Shown here piece by piece: positions 1 to 11,170 of a DNA stretch of 48,082 nucleotides (the first letter of the stretch is position 1; each line of letters starts with the position of its first letter). The notes under the pieces are model-generated. The model searched no databases, was not told the origin of the DNA, and saw nothing but the letters and a program-made list of their open reading frames with translations. The DNA is from Planctomycetota bacterium (lineage in GTDB: Bacteria > Planctomycetota > Planctomycetia > Isosphaerales > Isosphaeraceae). Made by a program: the position numbers and the translations under genes. The stretch is from the NCBI GenBank assembly GCA_021777845.1, contig JAJYDB010000002.1:1-48082 (forward strand), read 5' to 3'.

Positions 1-2
1 TC

Positions 3-146
3 GACGGACGACTGCGATTCCGCCTGATTCACGATGGCGGCGCGGCGGCGCGCCCCGAGGAAATTCTCGACGCACTCGGCATGGGTGAACTGACCGCGAG
101 CGGCGTTCACCTCGCGCGGGTCGATCTTGAACTCGCTCAGACTTGA
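3..146 (+). CDS. C-terminal end of a TIGR03936/DUF2344 radical-SAM-linked protein (partial)
   Basis: An open frame enters from the left edge and stops at 144-146. The 47 visible residues include LRFRLIHDGGAARPEEILDA and end ..RVDLELAQT. This resembles the last strand-helix unit of the DUF2344 (TIGR03936) family, a small domain found fused to or next to B12-binding radical SAM proteins. The context supports the call: in many bacteria this gene lies directly upstream of an RNase E/G gene and rplU, as here. The biochemical role of the family is not established. Only the tail is visible, so the call rests on a short match plus synteny. Confidence 0.55.
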   Translation, partial: DGRLRFRLIHDGGAAARPEEILDALGMGELTASGVHLARVDLELAQT

Positions 147-262
147 TGACCGATAAGACGTGATCCATTGACTAATACACTGGAAAGTCACTTTCAAACG
201 TGGTGCGAATTGCGAGCGGATGGTCCGCGAGTTCACGCCTCATCGGTGACACGCTCCCACAA

Positions 263-288
263 CGACGTCGGCCGGAAAGCCGGCGTCG
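263..288 (+). other. Hairpin in the RNase E/G leader
   Basis: A stem of about 10 base pairs (263-272 with 279-288, one G-U pair) closes a 6-base loop, 85 bases before the RNase E/G start. RNase E leaders are known sites of autoregulation in enterobacteria; a similar role here is only a guess from position. Confidence 0.3.
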
Positions 289-351
289 ACGCAACCGGAC
301 CGCGAACGAGGCGGCTCGGGTCGCGTTCCCGCAGACACGACAGGCCAATCC

Positions 352-366
352 ATCTTTCGGAAAGAT
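352..366 (+). promoter_or_regulatory. Small hairpin covering the RNase E/G ribosome binding site
   Basis: ATCTTT (352-357) can pair with AAAGAT (361-366) around a 3-base loop. The only Shine-Dalgarno-like bases before the start at 373 (GGAAAGA, 359-365) lie inside this small stem. The structure is visible; regulation of translation is an inference. Confidence 0.3.
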
Positions 367-372
367 CATCGC

Positions 373-3300
373 ATGAAGAAAGAAATGCTTATCAACGTGC
401 TCCAGCCCGAAGAGTGCCGGATCGCGATCATTGAAGACGGCGTCCTCGAAGAGTTGTACGTCGAGCGGACCAGCCACGAGGCTTACACCGGGAATATTTA
501 CAAAGGCCGCATCGTCAATATTGAGGCGGCGATTCAGGCTGCCTTCGTGGATTTCTCGGTGGGGCGAAACGGCTTTTTGCACATCTCGGATGTCGAGCCG
601 CATTATTTCGAGCGGCGTCGCGGCGAGGAGTCGGGACCTGCCGCGCCGAACGCCGATGCGTCGCGCCGCGACCGCGGACGGCGCCCTCCTCGCGTCGACG
701 AGCGCATACCCCCGCCGCCGCCTGGGTTCGGGTCGATTCTCTCGGCGGACGACCCGCCCTCCGAGCGTTCGCGTCCGGCTGATCGCGAGCCTCGTCGCGA
801 CCGCGACCGGCCGGATCGTCCGGAGCGCCCCGATCGTTCTGAAAAGGGTCGTCGCGACCGATCGTCGCCGCGGCGCTTCGGCGAAGGCTTAACAGACGAC
901 GACGAACCGTGGACTCCTCCCGCGTACGTTCCTCCGCCCGCCCCCCCCGTCGAGGCGACGCGACCCGAGCCGGCGGCTCCGCCGCCGCCGCGCCCGCAAC
1001 GGCCCGTCTGGAAACGAGAGGACGCGACCGGATTCGGCACGGGACTCGTCGAGACCGAGGTCGAGCCCGGCCGCGAGCTCCCCTCCGAGCCCGAGTTCGC
1101 GGAGATCAACCTGCCTCCGAGCCGTACCCAACGTAGCCGCGGCACAGCCCACGAACGCCCCTTGTTCGTTCCCGAAGAGGTCGTCGCCGAGCCTGAGGAA
1201 ACGCCGACGCCGCTGACCGGCGACCTGGCCGACGAAATCGAATTCGTCGGCGAGTTCGATCTGGATGCCGGAGCGGAGCGTCCGGGCGAAGCGAGCTCGA
1301 GCGAACGCCAACGTCGCGGCCGACGCCGCGGCGGTCGCGGGCGCGGCGGCCGACCGGCGGCTCCGGGCGCCGGAGCTCCGCACGGGCGCGAGGACGAGAT
1401 CCTCGACGACCTCGCGATCCCCGAACCCGACCGGTCCGCCGATGAAGTCGCGGACCTCCGCGAAGGGACGCGCCCCCGCGGTCGCGCCGCGATCCGGTCT
1501 CGCGGCGGTGAACGACCGTCGCTTCCCGAACGTCCGCGCGACCTGGATTCGACCCGCGAGATTGATGTGCCTCGCGGCGAGCGCATCGCCCCGCATGACC
1601 GCGCCGGCGAGCCGGGTTACGTCCCTCGCCGCGAGCGGTTTCGCGGCCCGGAGCCGGCGGTCCGGGGTCCCGAGATCCCGACCCCCGTCGATTGGGTCGA
1701 CGACTTGGAAGAGCCGCGGCGCGGAACGCCGGAATTAGGCGCCGAAGGCACCGAGGAAGAACGCGAGCAGAACCGCCGACGGCGACGACGTCGCGGACGA
1801 CGTCGCGAACCCGACCGCCCGCCGACGGCGCGTCCGCAAGCCGAAGGGGTCCGCGACCGCGAACCGCGCGAACGTCGACCAGCCGCGTCGACCGAACGCG
1901 GCGCCGTCGAACCGCGCGAGCGTCGCCCCCTGCAACCGCCCGAGCCCATCGCGAGCGGTCCGCGCGACGACTTCGACTTCGGCGACGGACCCGAACTCGA
2001 CCTCGACGATCGGGTCGATCTGCCCGACGACGAAATCGAGGACATCCTCGACGAGGTCGACGAACGCGACGTCGACGACGTGATCGATCCCGAGCTCGAA
2101 GAGGAAATCCGCCGCGAGATCGAGGAAATCGCCGAACTTGAACGGGAAATGGGTTTCCGCGCACCCGCGGCGCGTCCCCGACGCGGCGACGAGCGCGAAC
2201 CCGAACCCGCGGACTCAGGCCGGGGACCCCGCGCCCGAGGCATGAACAAACCCCCGATTCAAGACGTCTTTCGTCGCGGCGACGAAGCGCTCGTCCAGGT
2301 GATCAAAGAGTCCATCGGCACGAAGGGACCGACGCTCTCGACCTACATCAGCATCCCGGGCCGATACCTCGTGTTGATGCCGGGGCTGAACCGCGTCGGC
2401 GTCTCGCGCAAGATCGCCGACGAAGGCCAGCGGCGGCGGCTCCGACAGTTCATGAACGAGCTCAACCCGCCGAAGGGGCTGGGCTTCATCGTGCGCACCG
2501 CGGGCCTGGAACGCGGCAAGCAGGAGCTGGCGCGCGACCTCGCCTATCTGCTTCGCCTCTGGAAAGTGATCCTGCGCCGGATCCGCAAGACAAAGGCGCC
2601 CGCGGTGATCTATCAAGAGTCGGACATGATCACGCGGACCATTCGAGACATCTTCAACGCCGAAATCGACACGATTTGGATCGACGAGAAGTCGGCTTTC
2701 GAGCGTGCGCAGGAATTCCTGCGAGTGGTGATGCCTCGCTACGTGAATCGGCTCAAACTCTACGAGGAAAAGGAACCGCTCTTCCACAAATACGGGATCG
2801 AGGAAGAGATCTCGAAGATTCAACAGCGACACGTGCCTTTGCCGGAGGGAGGGTCGATCGTGATCGACCAAACCGAGGCCCTGGTGGCGATCGACGTCAA
2901 TTCGGGGAACTTCCGCGTTGAAAACGACGCGGAACGGACCGCGTACGAAATGAACCTGCGCGCCGCCCGCGAAATCGCCCGCCAGTTGCGTCTTCGCGAC
3001 CTCGGCGGCGTCATCGTGAACGACTTCATCGATATGCGGGAGGAACGACACCGACGCGGCGTCGAGCGTGCTCTCCGGGACGCGATCAAGCGAGATCGCG
3101 CCCGAACCAAGATCCTGCGCATGTCGGCGTTCGGACTGATCGAAATGACGCGTCAGCGAATTCGACCGAGTTTGAAACGCTCGGTGTTCGAGGATTGCCC
3201 GCATTGCGGCGGCGCAGCCGTCGTCAAGACCGTCGAGAGCATGTCGATCGACGTGATGCGGCTGCTCGCTCTGGCCGCGCACCGCGGCGACGTCCGCCGC

Positions 3301-3516
3301 GTCAACATCGCCCTCTCGCCGCCGGTTGCGACCTATCTCAACAACCGCAAACGCCGGGAGTTGGCGATTCTCGAGGACGAGTCGAACCTGATCGTCCACA
3401 TTCGCCCCGAAGAGGGAACACGCGCCGAACATCTCCAAATCGATTGCTTCGACGCGAACAACGCCGAGATCCGCCTGCTGCCGCCGCCCCCCCCTCCGAC
3501 GCGCCGCGGTCGCTGA
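373..3516 (+). CDS. rne: Rne/Rng family endoribonuclease with a very long insert in the S1 domain
   Basis: RNase E/G is the single-strand-specific endonuclease that starts mRNA decay and processes rRNA and tRNA. The first 80 residues are the start of the S1 domain (AFVDFSVGRNGFLHISDVEP). The fold resumes at about residue 624 (NKPPIQDVFRRGDEALVQV). The catalytic core is intact: metal-binding D841 (VAIDVNSG) and D884 (VNDFIDM) are 43 residues apart, as in E. coli RNase E. The zinc-link CPHC (C942, C945) lies 58 residues after D884, also the E. coli spacing. Between residues 81 and 622 lies a low-complexity stretch rich in Arg, Asp, Glu and Pro, with Arg-rich patches near 312-327 and 468-480 and an acidic, helix-prone block near 530-596. 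The C-terminal part after the zinc link is only about 100 residues, so the usual C-terminal degradosome scaffold is missing. At 1047 residues it is about twice the length of RNase G. The E versus G assignment is uncertain. Confidence 0.93.
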   Translation: MKKEMLINVLQPEECRIAIIEDGVLEELYVERTSHEAYTGNIYKGRIVNIEAAIQAAFVDFSVGRNGFLHISDVEPHYFERRRGEESGPAAPNADASRRDRGRRPPRVDERIPPPPPGFGSILSADDPPSERSRPADREPRRDRDRPDRPERPDRSEKGRRDRSSPRRFGEGLTDDDEPWTPPAYVPPPAPPVEATRPEPAAPPPPRPQRPVWKREDATGFGTGLVETEVEPGRELPSEPEFAEINLPPSRTQRSRGTAHERPLFVPEEVVAEPEETPTPLTGDLADEIEFVGEFDLDAGAERPGEASSSERQRRGRRRGGRGRGGRPAAPGAGAPHGREDEILDDLAIPEPDRSADEVADLREGTRPRGRAAIRSRGGERPSLPERPRDLDSTREIDVPRGERIAPHDRAGEPGYVPRRERFRGPEPAVRGPEIPTPVDWVDDLEEPRRGTPELGAEGTEEEREQNRRRRRRRGRRREPDRPPTARPQAEGVRDREPRERRPAASTERGAVEPRERRPLQPPEPIASGPRDDFDFGDGPELDLDDRVDLPDDEIEDILDEVDERDVDDVIDPELEEEIRREIEEIAELEREMGFRAPAARPRRGDEREPEPADSGRGPRARGMNKPPIQDVFRRGDEALVQVIKESIGTKGPTLSTYISIPGRYLVLMPGLNRVGVSRKIADEGQRRRLRQFMNELNPPKGLGFIVRTAGLERGKQELARDLAYLLRLWKVILRRIRKTKAPAVIYQESDMITRTIRDIFNAEIDTIWIDEKSAFERAQEFLRVVMPRYVNRLKLYEEKEPLFHKYGIEEEISKIQQRHVPLPEGGSIVIDQTEALVAIDVNSGNFRVENDAERTAYEMNLRAAREIARQLRLRDLGGVIVNDFIDMREERHRRGVERALRDAIKRDRARTKILRMSAFGLIEMTRQRIRPSLKRSVFEDCPHCGGAAVVKTVESMSIDVMRLLALAAHRGDVRRVNIALSPPVATYLNNRKRRELAILEDESNLIVHIRPEEGTRAEHLQIDCFDANNAEIRLLPPPPPPTRRGR

Positions 3517-3832
3517 AACTAACCAGAATCCGCTCCGGGAGCGGCCTCGGCTCTCCCGGATATTCCTTCATGAGTTCTTCCCGATTTCTCTATTCGTCCG
3601 CATGTTGCGGTTCATCAACCACTTACGCCTTCCGGCCGGCTGCCTCTTTACGATTACCCGCGACGGTGTTTAGGATAACGATCCAATTGGACCCGGTTGG
3701 ACTACCGGGGCAATGTTCGTCGCGAGTCGTGGACGAACGGCGCGGGCCGTCGCGATTGTTGGTCGATCGAGTGGACGCCGACATGGAAGCACCCCGCCGC
3801 CGCGCCGCGGGGACACCAGGAGAGTGTTGCGA
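3517..3832 (+). other. Intergenic region before rplU: hairpin and a possible promoter
   Basis: No gene was recognised here. A 7-bp stem (TCCGGGA 3534-3540 with TCCCGGA 3554-3560) followed by TATTCCTT could end the RNase E/G transcript, but it lacks a proper T tract. A candidate sigma-70-type promoter has TTTACG at 3647-3652 and TAGGAT at 3671-3676, with an 18-base spacer. It would give rplU a leader of about 150 bases. Both are weak matches. Confidence 0.3.
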
Positions 3833-4150
3833 ATGTACGCAATCTTCGAGGATGGCAGCCACCAATACCGCGTCAGCGCGGGAGATCGCATCGTCGTCGA
3901 CAGCCGTGAAGGCGAACCCGGCGCGACGATTGTTTTTCCTAAGGTCTTGCTTGTCGCCGGTACCGACGGCGCAACGATCGGACGCCCCTTCGTCGACGGC
4001 GCAAGCGTCGTCGCCGAAGTCGTCGACCATTTCCGCGAAAAGAAGATCATCATTCAAAAGTTTCGTCGTCGCAAGAACGTGCGTCGACGCAACGGGCATC
4101 GCCAGCCCCATACCGTGGTGCGTATCGTCGAGGTTGCCCTGCCGAATTAA
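3833..4150 (+). CDS. rplU: 50S ribosomal protein bL21
   Basis: bL21 is a 23S rRNA-binding protein of the large subunit. The 105-residue product starts MYAIFEDGSHQYRV and contains GATIVFPKVLLVAGTDGATIG and the basic IIIQKFRRRKNVRRRNGHRQ segment typical of the family; its length is normal. An AGGAGAG ribosome binding site lies just upstream of the ATG, so this start is preferred to an upstream in-frame codon at 3713. It follows the RNase E/G gene, a common bacterial order. rpmA (bL27), which usually comes directly after rplU, is not present in the following 400 bases. A perfect 8-bp hairpin follows 32 bases after the stop. Confidence 0.95.
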   Translation: MYAIFEDGSHQYRVSAGDRIVVDSREGEPGATIVFPKVLLVAGTDGATIGRPFVDGASVVAEVVDHFREKKIIIQKFRRRKNVRRRNGHRQPHTVVRIVEVALPN

Positions 4151-4182
4151 GCGGGGCACGCCTCGTCGTCGTCGTGTCGAAT

Positions 4183-4203
4183 CCGCTTGCTTCCGGCAAG
4201 CGG
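4183..4203 (+). terminator. rplU: Possible terminator after rplU
   Basis: A perfect 8-bp stem (CCGCTTGC 4183-4190 with GCAAGCGG 4196-4203) with a 5-base loop lies 32 bases after the rplU stop. The bases that follow (TTCGGCCC) do not form a T tract, so it may be only a 3'-end-protecting hairpin. Confidence 0.4.
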
Positions 4204-4557
4204 TTCGGCCCGTCGCGCATCCCGGGTTCGTTTATCGATTCGCTGTTGTTAAGATTTAGTGAATTAGCACGGTCGTCCGCCGGACGACTCGCGCGCCCGG
4301 TCAATTTATCGCAACGCATGGTTTGTCAATCGGTTGCGAGTAGACGCTTGCGCCGTTTCCAGTGGTCCGGCTTCAAATCTTGACCGGACGATGCCGCCAA
4401 GACCAAAATGAACACGAGATCACTGGACATTCGGCCAGAGCTGGGTTAGAGTTACAAAGGTCGTCGCACGAGGTCGGAGTGCCGCGGCGATCCTTTCAGC
4501 TTGATTCACGACGGAACCTTAGGCTGACTGGCCGCATCCACGATGGAGCACGTCGAA
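4204..4557 (+). other. Intergenic region upstream of nrdJ
   Basis: No gene is seen. A 7-bp stem with a 3-base loop (GTCGTCC 4272-4278 with GGACGAC 4282-4288) is present. I looked for a cobalamin riboswitch B12 box and for paired NrdR boxes, either of which could be expected before a B12-dependent ribonucleotide reductase, and found neither by eye. Confidence 0.4.
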
Positions 4558-7500
4558 ATGTCGAAGGCAGGGGCGCGAATGACGGGGGTCGCCGAAGACC
4601 TGGGCGCGCAGCGGAACGGCAACGGCGTGGGACGGTTCGGAATGACCGTGCCGCGCGTGTTCAGCCGCGACGGGGTCGACCCTTACGACCAGGTGGATTG
4701 GGATGTCCGCACGGCCGAAATCAAGGACGAGCGCGGACGCGTCATCTTCCGACAAACCGGCTGCGAGGTCCCGAAGACCTGGAGCCAACTGGCGACGAAC
4801 GTCGTCGCTAGCAAGTACTTTTACGGCGAGTTGAACACACCCGAGCGCGAGACCAGCGTCCGCATGCTCGTCGGACGCGTGGCGAGGACGATCGCCGATT
4901 GGGGCCGCGACGACGGCTACTTCGCCACCCCCGAAGACGCCGAACGATTTCACGACGAATTGGCCACGCTCTGCGTCGAACAATACGGCTCGTTCAATTC
5001 GCCGGTTTGGTTCAACGTCGGCCTGCATCAGGCCTACGGCATCTCCGGCCCCGCCAACAACTGGCGTTGGGACGAGGAGACCCGCACCGTCGTCCGCGCC
5101 GAAAGCGCCTACCAATACCCGCAGGCATCGGCGTGCTTCATTCAAAGCGTCGGCGACGACATGCAAGACATCATGCGTCTTGCGACCTCGGAGGCGATGC
5201 TGTTCAAGTACGGCTCGGGCACCGGGACCGATCTTTCGACGCTAAGATCTAGTCGTGAAAAACTTTCCGGCGGCGGCCGTCCCTCCGGACCGGTTAGTTT
5301 CATGCGGGTTTACGACGCGATCGCGAGCGTCGTGAAATCCGGCGGCAAGACCCGCCGCGCCGCCAAGATGCAAACCTTGAAATGCTGGCATCCCGACATT
5401 CTCGAGTTCATCGAGTGCAAGACCAAAGAGGAAAAGAAGGCGCAAACTCTGATTCAGTCAGGCTATGAGGCCAATTTCAACGGCGAAGCCTACAGCTCCG
5501 TGATGTTCCAAAACGCCAACCTTTCGATTCGCGTCAGCGACGCGTTCCTCCGCGCGGTCGAATCCGGCGAAAGTTGGACGACCCGCGCCGTCACCACCGG
5601 CAAGCCGATGGACTCCTATTCGGCGCGCGGATTGATGGACAAGATCGCCGAAGGTACTTGGCTTTGCGGCGATCCCGGCGTGCAGTACGAGGACACGATT
5701 CAGAAGTGGCACACGTGCCCGAACACCGCGCCGATCAACAGCAGCAACCCTTGCAGCGAGTACATGTTCATCGACGACTCGGCTTGCAACCTGTCGTCGA
5801 TCAACTTGATGAAATTCCTTCGTGACGACGGCACCTTCGACGCCAAGAGGTTCCGGGCGGCATGCCGGATTTTCATCACTGCGCAAGAGATTTTGGTCGA
5901 CCACTCGAGCTACCCGACCGACCGGATCGCGGAAAACAGCCACAAGTTCCGCCCGCTCGGCCTGGGCTTCGCGAACTTGGGCAGTTTGCTGATGGCGTCG
6001 AGCCTGCCTTACGACTCCGACGGAGGTCGAGCTCTTGCCGCGTCGGTGACCGCGATCATGCATGGTCAAGCTTATCTCACCAGCGCCGAGCACGCGGCGC
6101 GTCTGGGTCCGTTCGATGGATTCGCGCTCAACCGCGAGCCGATGCTTAAGGTCATCGAGATGCATCGCGAGGCCGCCGCGCGAATCGACCGTTCGGCACC
6201 TGCCGATCTGCTCGACGAGGCGCGACTCGTCTGGGATGCGTGCCTCGAGGTTGGTCGCCGCCACGGCTATCGGAACAGCCAAGTGACGGTGCTTGCTCCC
6301 ACCGGGACGATCGCTTTCATGATGGATTGCGATACGACGGGCGTCGAACCCGATATCGCGCTCGTGAAATACAAGCAGCTCGCCGGCGGCGGGATGCTCA
6401 AAATCGTGAACCGCACCGTGCCGATGGCGCTGTCGCGACTCGGTTACGACCAGCCGACGGTCGAAGGTATCCTCGACTATATTGACGCTCACGACACGAT
6501 CGAAGGCGCGCCCGGCATTCGCGACGCCGACTTACCAGTCTTCGACTGCGCCTTCGCGCCGCCGCAAGGCGGTCGCAGCATTCATTATCGCGGCCATTTG
6601 CGCATGATGTCCGCGGTCCAGCCGTTCCTCTCGGGGGCGATCTCGAAAACTTGCAACCTACCGCGCGAGGCCACGGTCGACGACATCCGCGAAGCCTACA
6701 TGGAAGGCTGGCGGCTTGGCCTCAAGGCCCTGGCGATTTATCGCGACGGCTCGAAGGGGAGCCAACCCGTGTCGACCAAGTCCGAATCTCAAGACGAGGA
6801 CCGACCCGCAACACAGGCTCCCGTCGAGGCTCTCGCACCCGAGCCGATCGCGACGACAACCACGGTTCAGCCGGTTGTGCTCGAGGCCTCCGCCGGTCCG
6901 ATTTCCGGTCAACCGCGCCGCGAGCGACTGCCTCACACCCGCCGCAGCCTCACGCATAAGTTCGACATCGCCGGTCACGAAGGCTACGTCACGGTCGGTT
7001 TCTATCCCGATGGTCGACCCGGCGAAGTCTTCATCACGATGGCGAAGGAAGGGTCGACGATCGGCGGCTTGATGGACGTGATCGGCACCGCGATCTCGAT
7101 CGGACTGCAATACGGAGTTCCGCTTGAGGTCTTCGTGAACAAGTTTGCGCATAGCCGCTTCGAGCCCGCGGGCTTCACGCGCAACCCCGACATCCCGATC
7201 GCGAAGAGCGTCACCGACTATATATTCCGCTGGCTCGGCATGGAGTTCATCCCGGGCTACCGTGCGGAGAACGCGCCGCAACGATCCGTCGAAGCGGCCG
7301 CGGAACCCGAGCCGACGCCTCCGGCGGCCGTCGTCAAGGTGAACGGGCATCGCGCCGCGACCATCGACGACCTCGAGCACCCGGAAGGCTTGATCCGCGG
7401 CGACAGCGCCGATACGGCAACGCCCGCGCCCGCCGATGTCGTCCCGCGTCTCGACGCCGGTCCTCACGACTCCGTCGCACACACCGGCCTGGCCACGATC

Positions 7501-7632
7501 CACGACGCCGACGAACAGTTCGCGCACTTTCAGAGCGACGCCCCCGCGTGCGACAACTGCGGCGCGCTCACTGTCCGTTGCGGCACCTGCTATCGATGCT
7601 TCAACTGCGGCAACAGCATGGGTTGTTCGTGA
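4558..7632 (+). CDS. nrdJ: Vitamin B12-dependent (class II) ribonucleotide reductase
   Basis: The enzyme reduces ribonucleotides to deoxyribonucleotides using adenosylcobalamin to make the thiyl radical, independent of oxygen. Visible features are the N-terminal region with FSRDGVDPYDQVDWDVRTAE, a cysteine of the redox pair in YPQASACFIQS (about C193), and the active-site motif NPCSEYMF (C399, E401). YRDGSKGSQP marks the end of the barrel; a TSCPD-type domain follows (LTHKFDIAGHEGYVTVGFYP). The C-terminus is Cys-rich (CDNCGALTVRCGTCYRCFNC). The length of 1024 residues fits the long TIGR02504-type enzymes. Three ATGs compete at 4543, 4558 and 4579. 4558 was chosen because GGAG at 4545-4548 sits 9 bases before it; AGGGG before 4579 makes that one possible too. 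The gene stands alone and is followed by an intrinsic terminator. No class I enzyme is visible in the window. Confidence 0.95.
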   Translation: MSKAGARMTGVAEDLGAQRNGNGVGRFGMTVPRVFSRDGVDPYDQVDWDVRTAEIKDERGRVIFRQTGCEVPKTWSQLATNVVASKYFYGELNTPERETSVRMLVGRVARTIADWGRDDGYFATPEDAERFHDELATLCVEQYGSFNSPVWFNVGLHQAYGISGPANNWRWDEETRTVVRAESAYQYPQASACFIQSVGDDMQDIMRLATSEAMLFKYGSGTGTDLSTLRSSREKLSGGGRPSGPVSFMRVYDAIASVVKSGGKTRRAAKMQTLKCWHPDILEFIECKTKEEKKAQTLIQSGYEANFNGEAYSSVMFQNANLSIRVSDAFLRAVESGESWTTRAVTTGKPMDSYSARGLMDKIAEGTWLCGDPGVQYEDTIQKWHTCPNTAPINSSNPCSEYMFIDDSACNLSSINLMKFLRDDGTFDAKRFRAACRIFITAQEILVDHSSYPTDRIAENSHKFRPLGLGFANLGSLLMASSLPYDSDGGRALAASVTAIMHGQAYLTSAEHAARLGPFDGFALNREPMLKVIEMHREAAARIDRSAPADLLDEARLVWDACLEVGRRHGYRNSQVTVLAPTGTIAFMMDCDTTGVEPDIALVKYKQLAGGGMLKIVNRTVPMALSRLGYDQPTVEGILDYIDAHDTIEGAPGIRDADLPVFDCAFAPPQGGRSIHYRGHLRMMSAVQPFLSGAISKTCNLPREATVDDIREAYMEGWRLGLKALAIYRDGSKGSQPVSTKSESQDEDRPATQAPVEALAPEPIATTTTVQPVVLEASAGPISGQPRRERLPHTRRSLTHKFDIAGHEGYVTVGFYPDGRPGEVFITMAKEGSTIGGLMDVIGTAISIGLQYGVPLEVFVNKFAHSRFEPAGFTRNPDIPIAKSVTDYIFRWLGMEFIPGYRAENAPQRSVEAAAEPEPTPPAAVVKVNGHRAATIDDLEHPEGLIRGDSADTATPAPADVVPRLDAGPHDSVAHTGLATIHDADEQFAHFQSDAPACDNCGALTVRCGTCYRCFNCGNSMGCS

Positions 7633-7667
7633 TCTCGACCTCGCTCCGAAGCGGGTCTGAACGCAAC

Positions 7668-7712
7668 CGCGGCATGTTTGATCACTGATCGGTCAAGCAT
7701 GCCGCGCTTTGT
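7668..7712 (+). terminator. nrdJ: Intrinsic terminator after nrdJ
   Basis: A stem of about 14 bp (CGCGGCATGTTTGA 7668-7681 with TCAAGCATGCCGCG 7693-7706, one G-T wobble) with an 11-base loop is followed by CTTTGTTCTT. It lies 36 bases after the nrdJ stop. The T tract is imperfect, but the stem is strong. Confidence 0.65.
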
Positions 7713-7896
7713 TCTTCGCCGCCAAGGCCGCAAGGCTCAGAACCCCGCCGCGACGAACCTCGGCCTTGGCACCGGCGTCCCGGCTGGATTACGCTGTGTT
7801 ACTCGAAGGATGGGTGAGTCGGCCGCGTTTCGCCGCCTCTCCGGACAAAGTGTGCATCCCGCGCCTGGGCGCGATGGGGCTTGAGGATCTGTCGGC

Positions 7897-10104
<2,208 letters not shown>

Positions 10105-10148
10105 TTCAGAACACCCGCGGATCATCCCCTTTGAGCAGCCATTCGCCC

Positions 10149-11144
10149 ATGTTATCCGCCGCGACGACCGATCTACCGCTTGGGTTGACGCTTGACGACG
10201 TGCGAGCGGCGGCGGATCGCATTGCGCTTCACATTCACCGCACGCCGGCGATGACCTCGCGGTCGCTCGACGAGTATTGCGGGTGCGAGGTTGTGCTCAA
10301 GTGCGAAAATCTTCAGCGCGTCGGCGCTTTCAAGTTTCGAGGAGCGTTGAACGCGGCGGCTCAATTGACCGCCGCGGAGCGCGCCGCCGGGATTGTGACG
10401 CACTCGTCGGGGAATCACGGGCAGGCGCTCGCAGCGGCGGGGAGGTTGTTCGGCGTGCCGGTTTGCGTCGTCATGCCCGAGACGGCGCCGGCCGTCAAGC
10501 GCGACGCCACGGCCGCCCAAGGGGCGCGGATCGTCGGGTGCGCCCCGACCATCGCCGCGCGCGAGGCAACGGTCGCGCGCGAGATCGCCTCGCACGGTTA
10601 CACGTTGATTCACCCGTACGACAACTGGCGCGTGATCGCGGGGCAGGGGACAGCCGCGCTCGAACTTTGGGAACAGGCCGGGCCGTTCGATGCAGTCGTC
10701 ACTCCCGTCGGAGGAGGGGGACTGCTCGCGGGGACGGCGATCGCGATCAAAGGTCTGAGCGCGACTTGCCGCGTTTTTGGAGCCGAGCCGGCGATGGCCG
10801 ACGACGCACGACGTTCGCTCGAGAGCGGCGAGATCCAGCCCTCTCTCGACCCTAAGACGATCGCCGACGGCTTGCGGAGTTCACTTGGCGAACGGCCCTT
10901 CAGCGTGATCCGCCGCCTCGTCGACGGGATCGCAACCGCGACCGAGGCCGAGATCATCGACGCCTTGCGCCGCGTGCTGGAGCGGGTCAAAATCGTGATC
11001 GAACCGTCGTCCGCGGTTGCTCCGGCGGTGCTCGCGAACGGGGGCCTCGACCTCCGCGGACGCAGAGTCGGCGTGATCCTCTCCGGGGGCAATATCGACC
11101 TCGGCCCCTTGATCGAATCGCTCGAAGCACGTTGGCTCCATTAA
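10149..11144 (+). CDS. PLP-dependent threonine/serine dehydratase family protein
   Basis: A fold-type II PLP enzyme that deaminates threonine or serine to the 2-oxo acid, or racemises serine. The PLP lysine is in GAFKFRGALNAA (K62). The phosphate-binding loop is VGGGGLLAG, and SSGNHGQALA and the C-terminal LSGGNID are also typical. At 331 residues it has only the catalytic domain and no ACT regulatory domain, which points to the catabolic/serine-racemase-like branch rather than the biosynthetic IlvA. An in-frame TTG at 10131 is an alternative start; the ATG at 10149 was preferred because neither start has a clear ribosome binding site. It lies 44 bases after thrS in the same direction. Threonine dehydratase and serine racemase cannot be told apart from sequence alone. 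Confidence 0.85.
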   Translation: MLSAATTDLPLGLTLDDVRAAADRIALHIHRTPAMTSRSLDEYCGCEVVLKCENLQRVGAFKFRGALNAAAQLTAAERAAGIVTHSSGNHGQALAAAGRLFGVPVCVVMPETAPAVKRDATAAQGARIVGCAPTIAAREATVAREIASHGYTLIHPYDNWRVIAGQGTAALELWEQAGPFDAVVTPVGGGGLLAGTAIAIKGLSATCRVFGAEPAMADDARRSLESGEIQPSLDPKTIADGLRSSLGERPFSVIRRLVDGIATATEAEIIDALRRVLERVKIVIEPSSAVAPAVLANGGLDLRGRRVGVILSGGNIDLGPLIESLEARWLH

Positions 11145-11170
11145 TATTTAACGCAAAGGCTTTAGGGTTC

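Noticed and set aside
1261-2141. Alternative-frame ORFs and simple repeats in the Arg-rich part of the RNase E/G gene
   Set aside because: CGN/GAC-rich codons leave several frames open; the sense frame is continuous with both halves of the S1 domain, so these are shadows.
2215-3438. A minus-strand frame of 407 codons opposite the RNase E/G catalytic core
   Set aside because: The sense strand encodes intact catalytic and zinc motifs; the antisense product has no family features.
4151-4557. Cobalamin riboswitch before the B12-dependent reductase
   Set aside because: No B12 box or matching stems could be found by eye; only simple hairpins are present.
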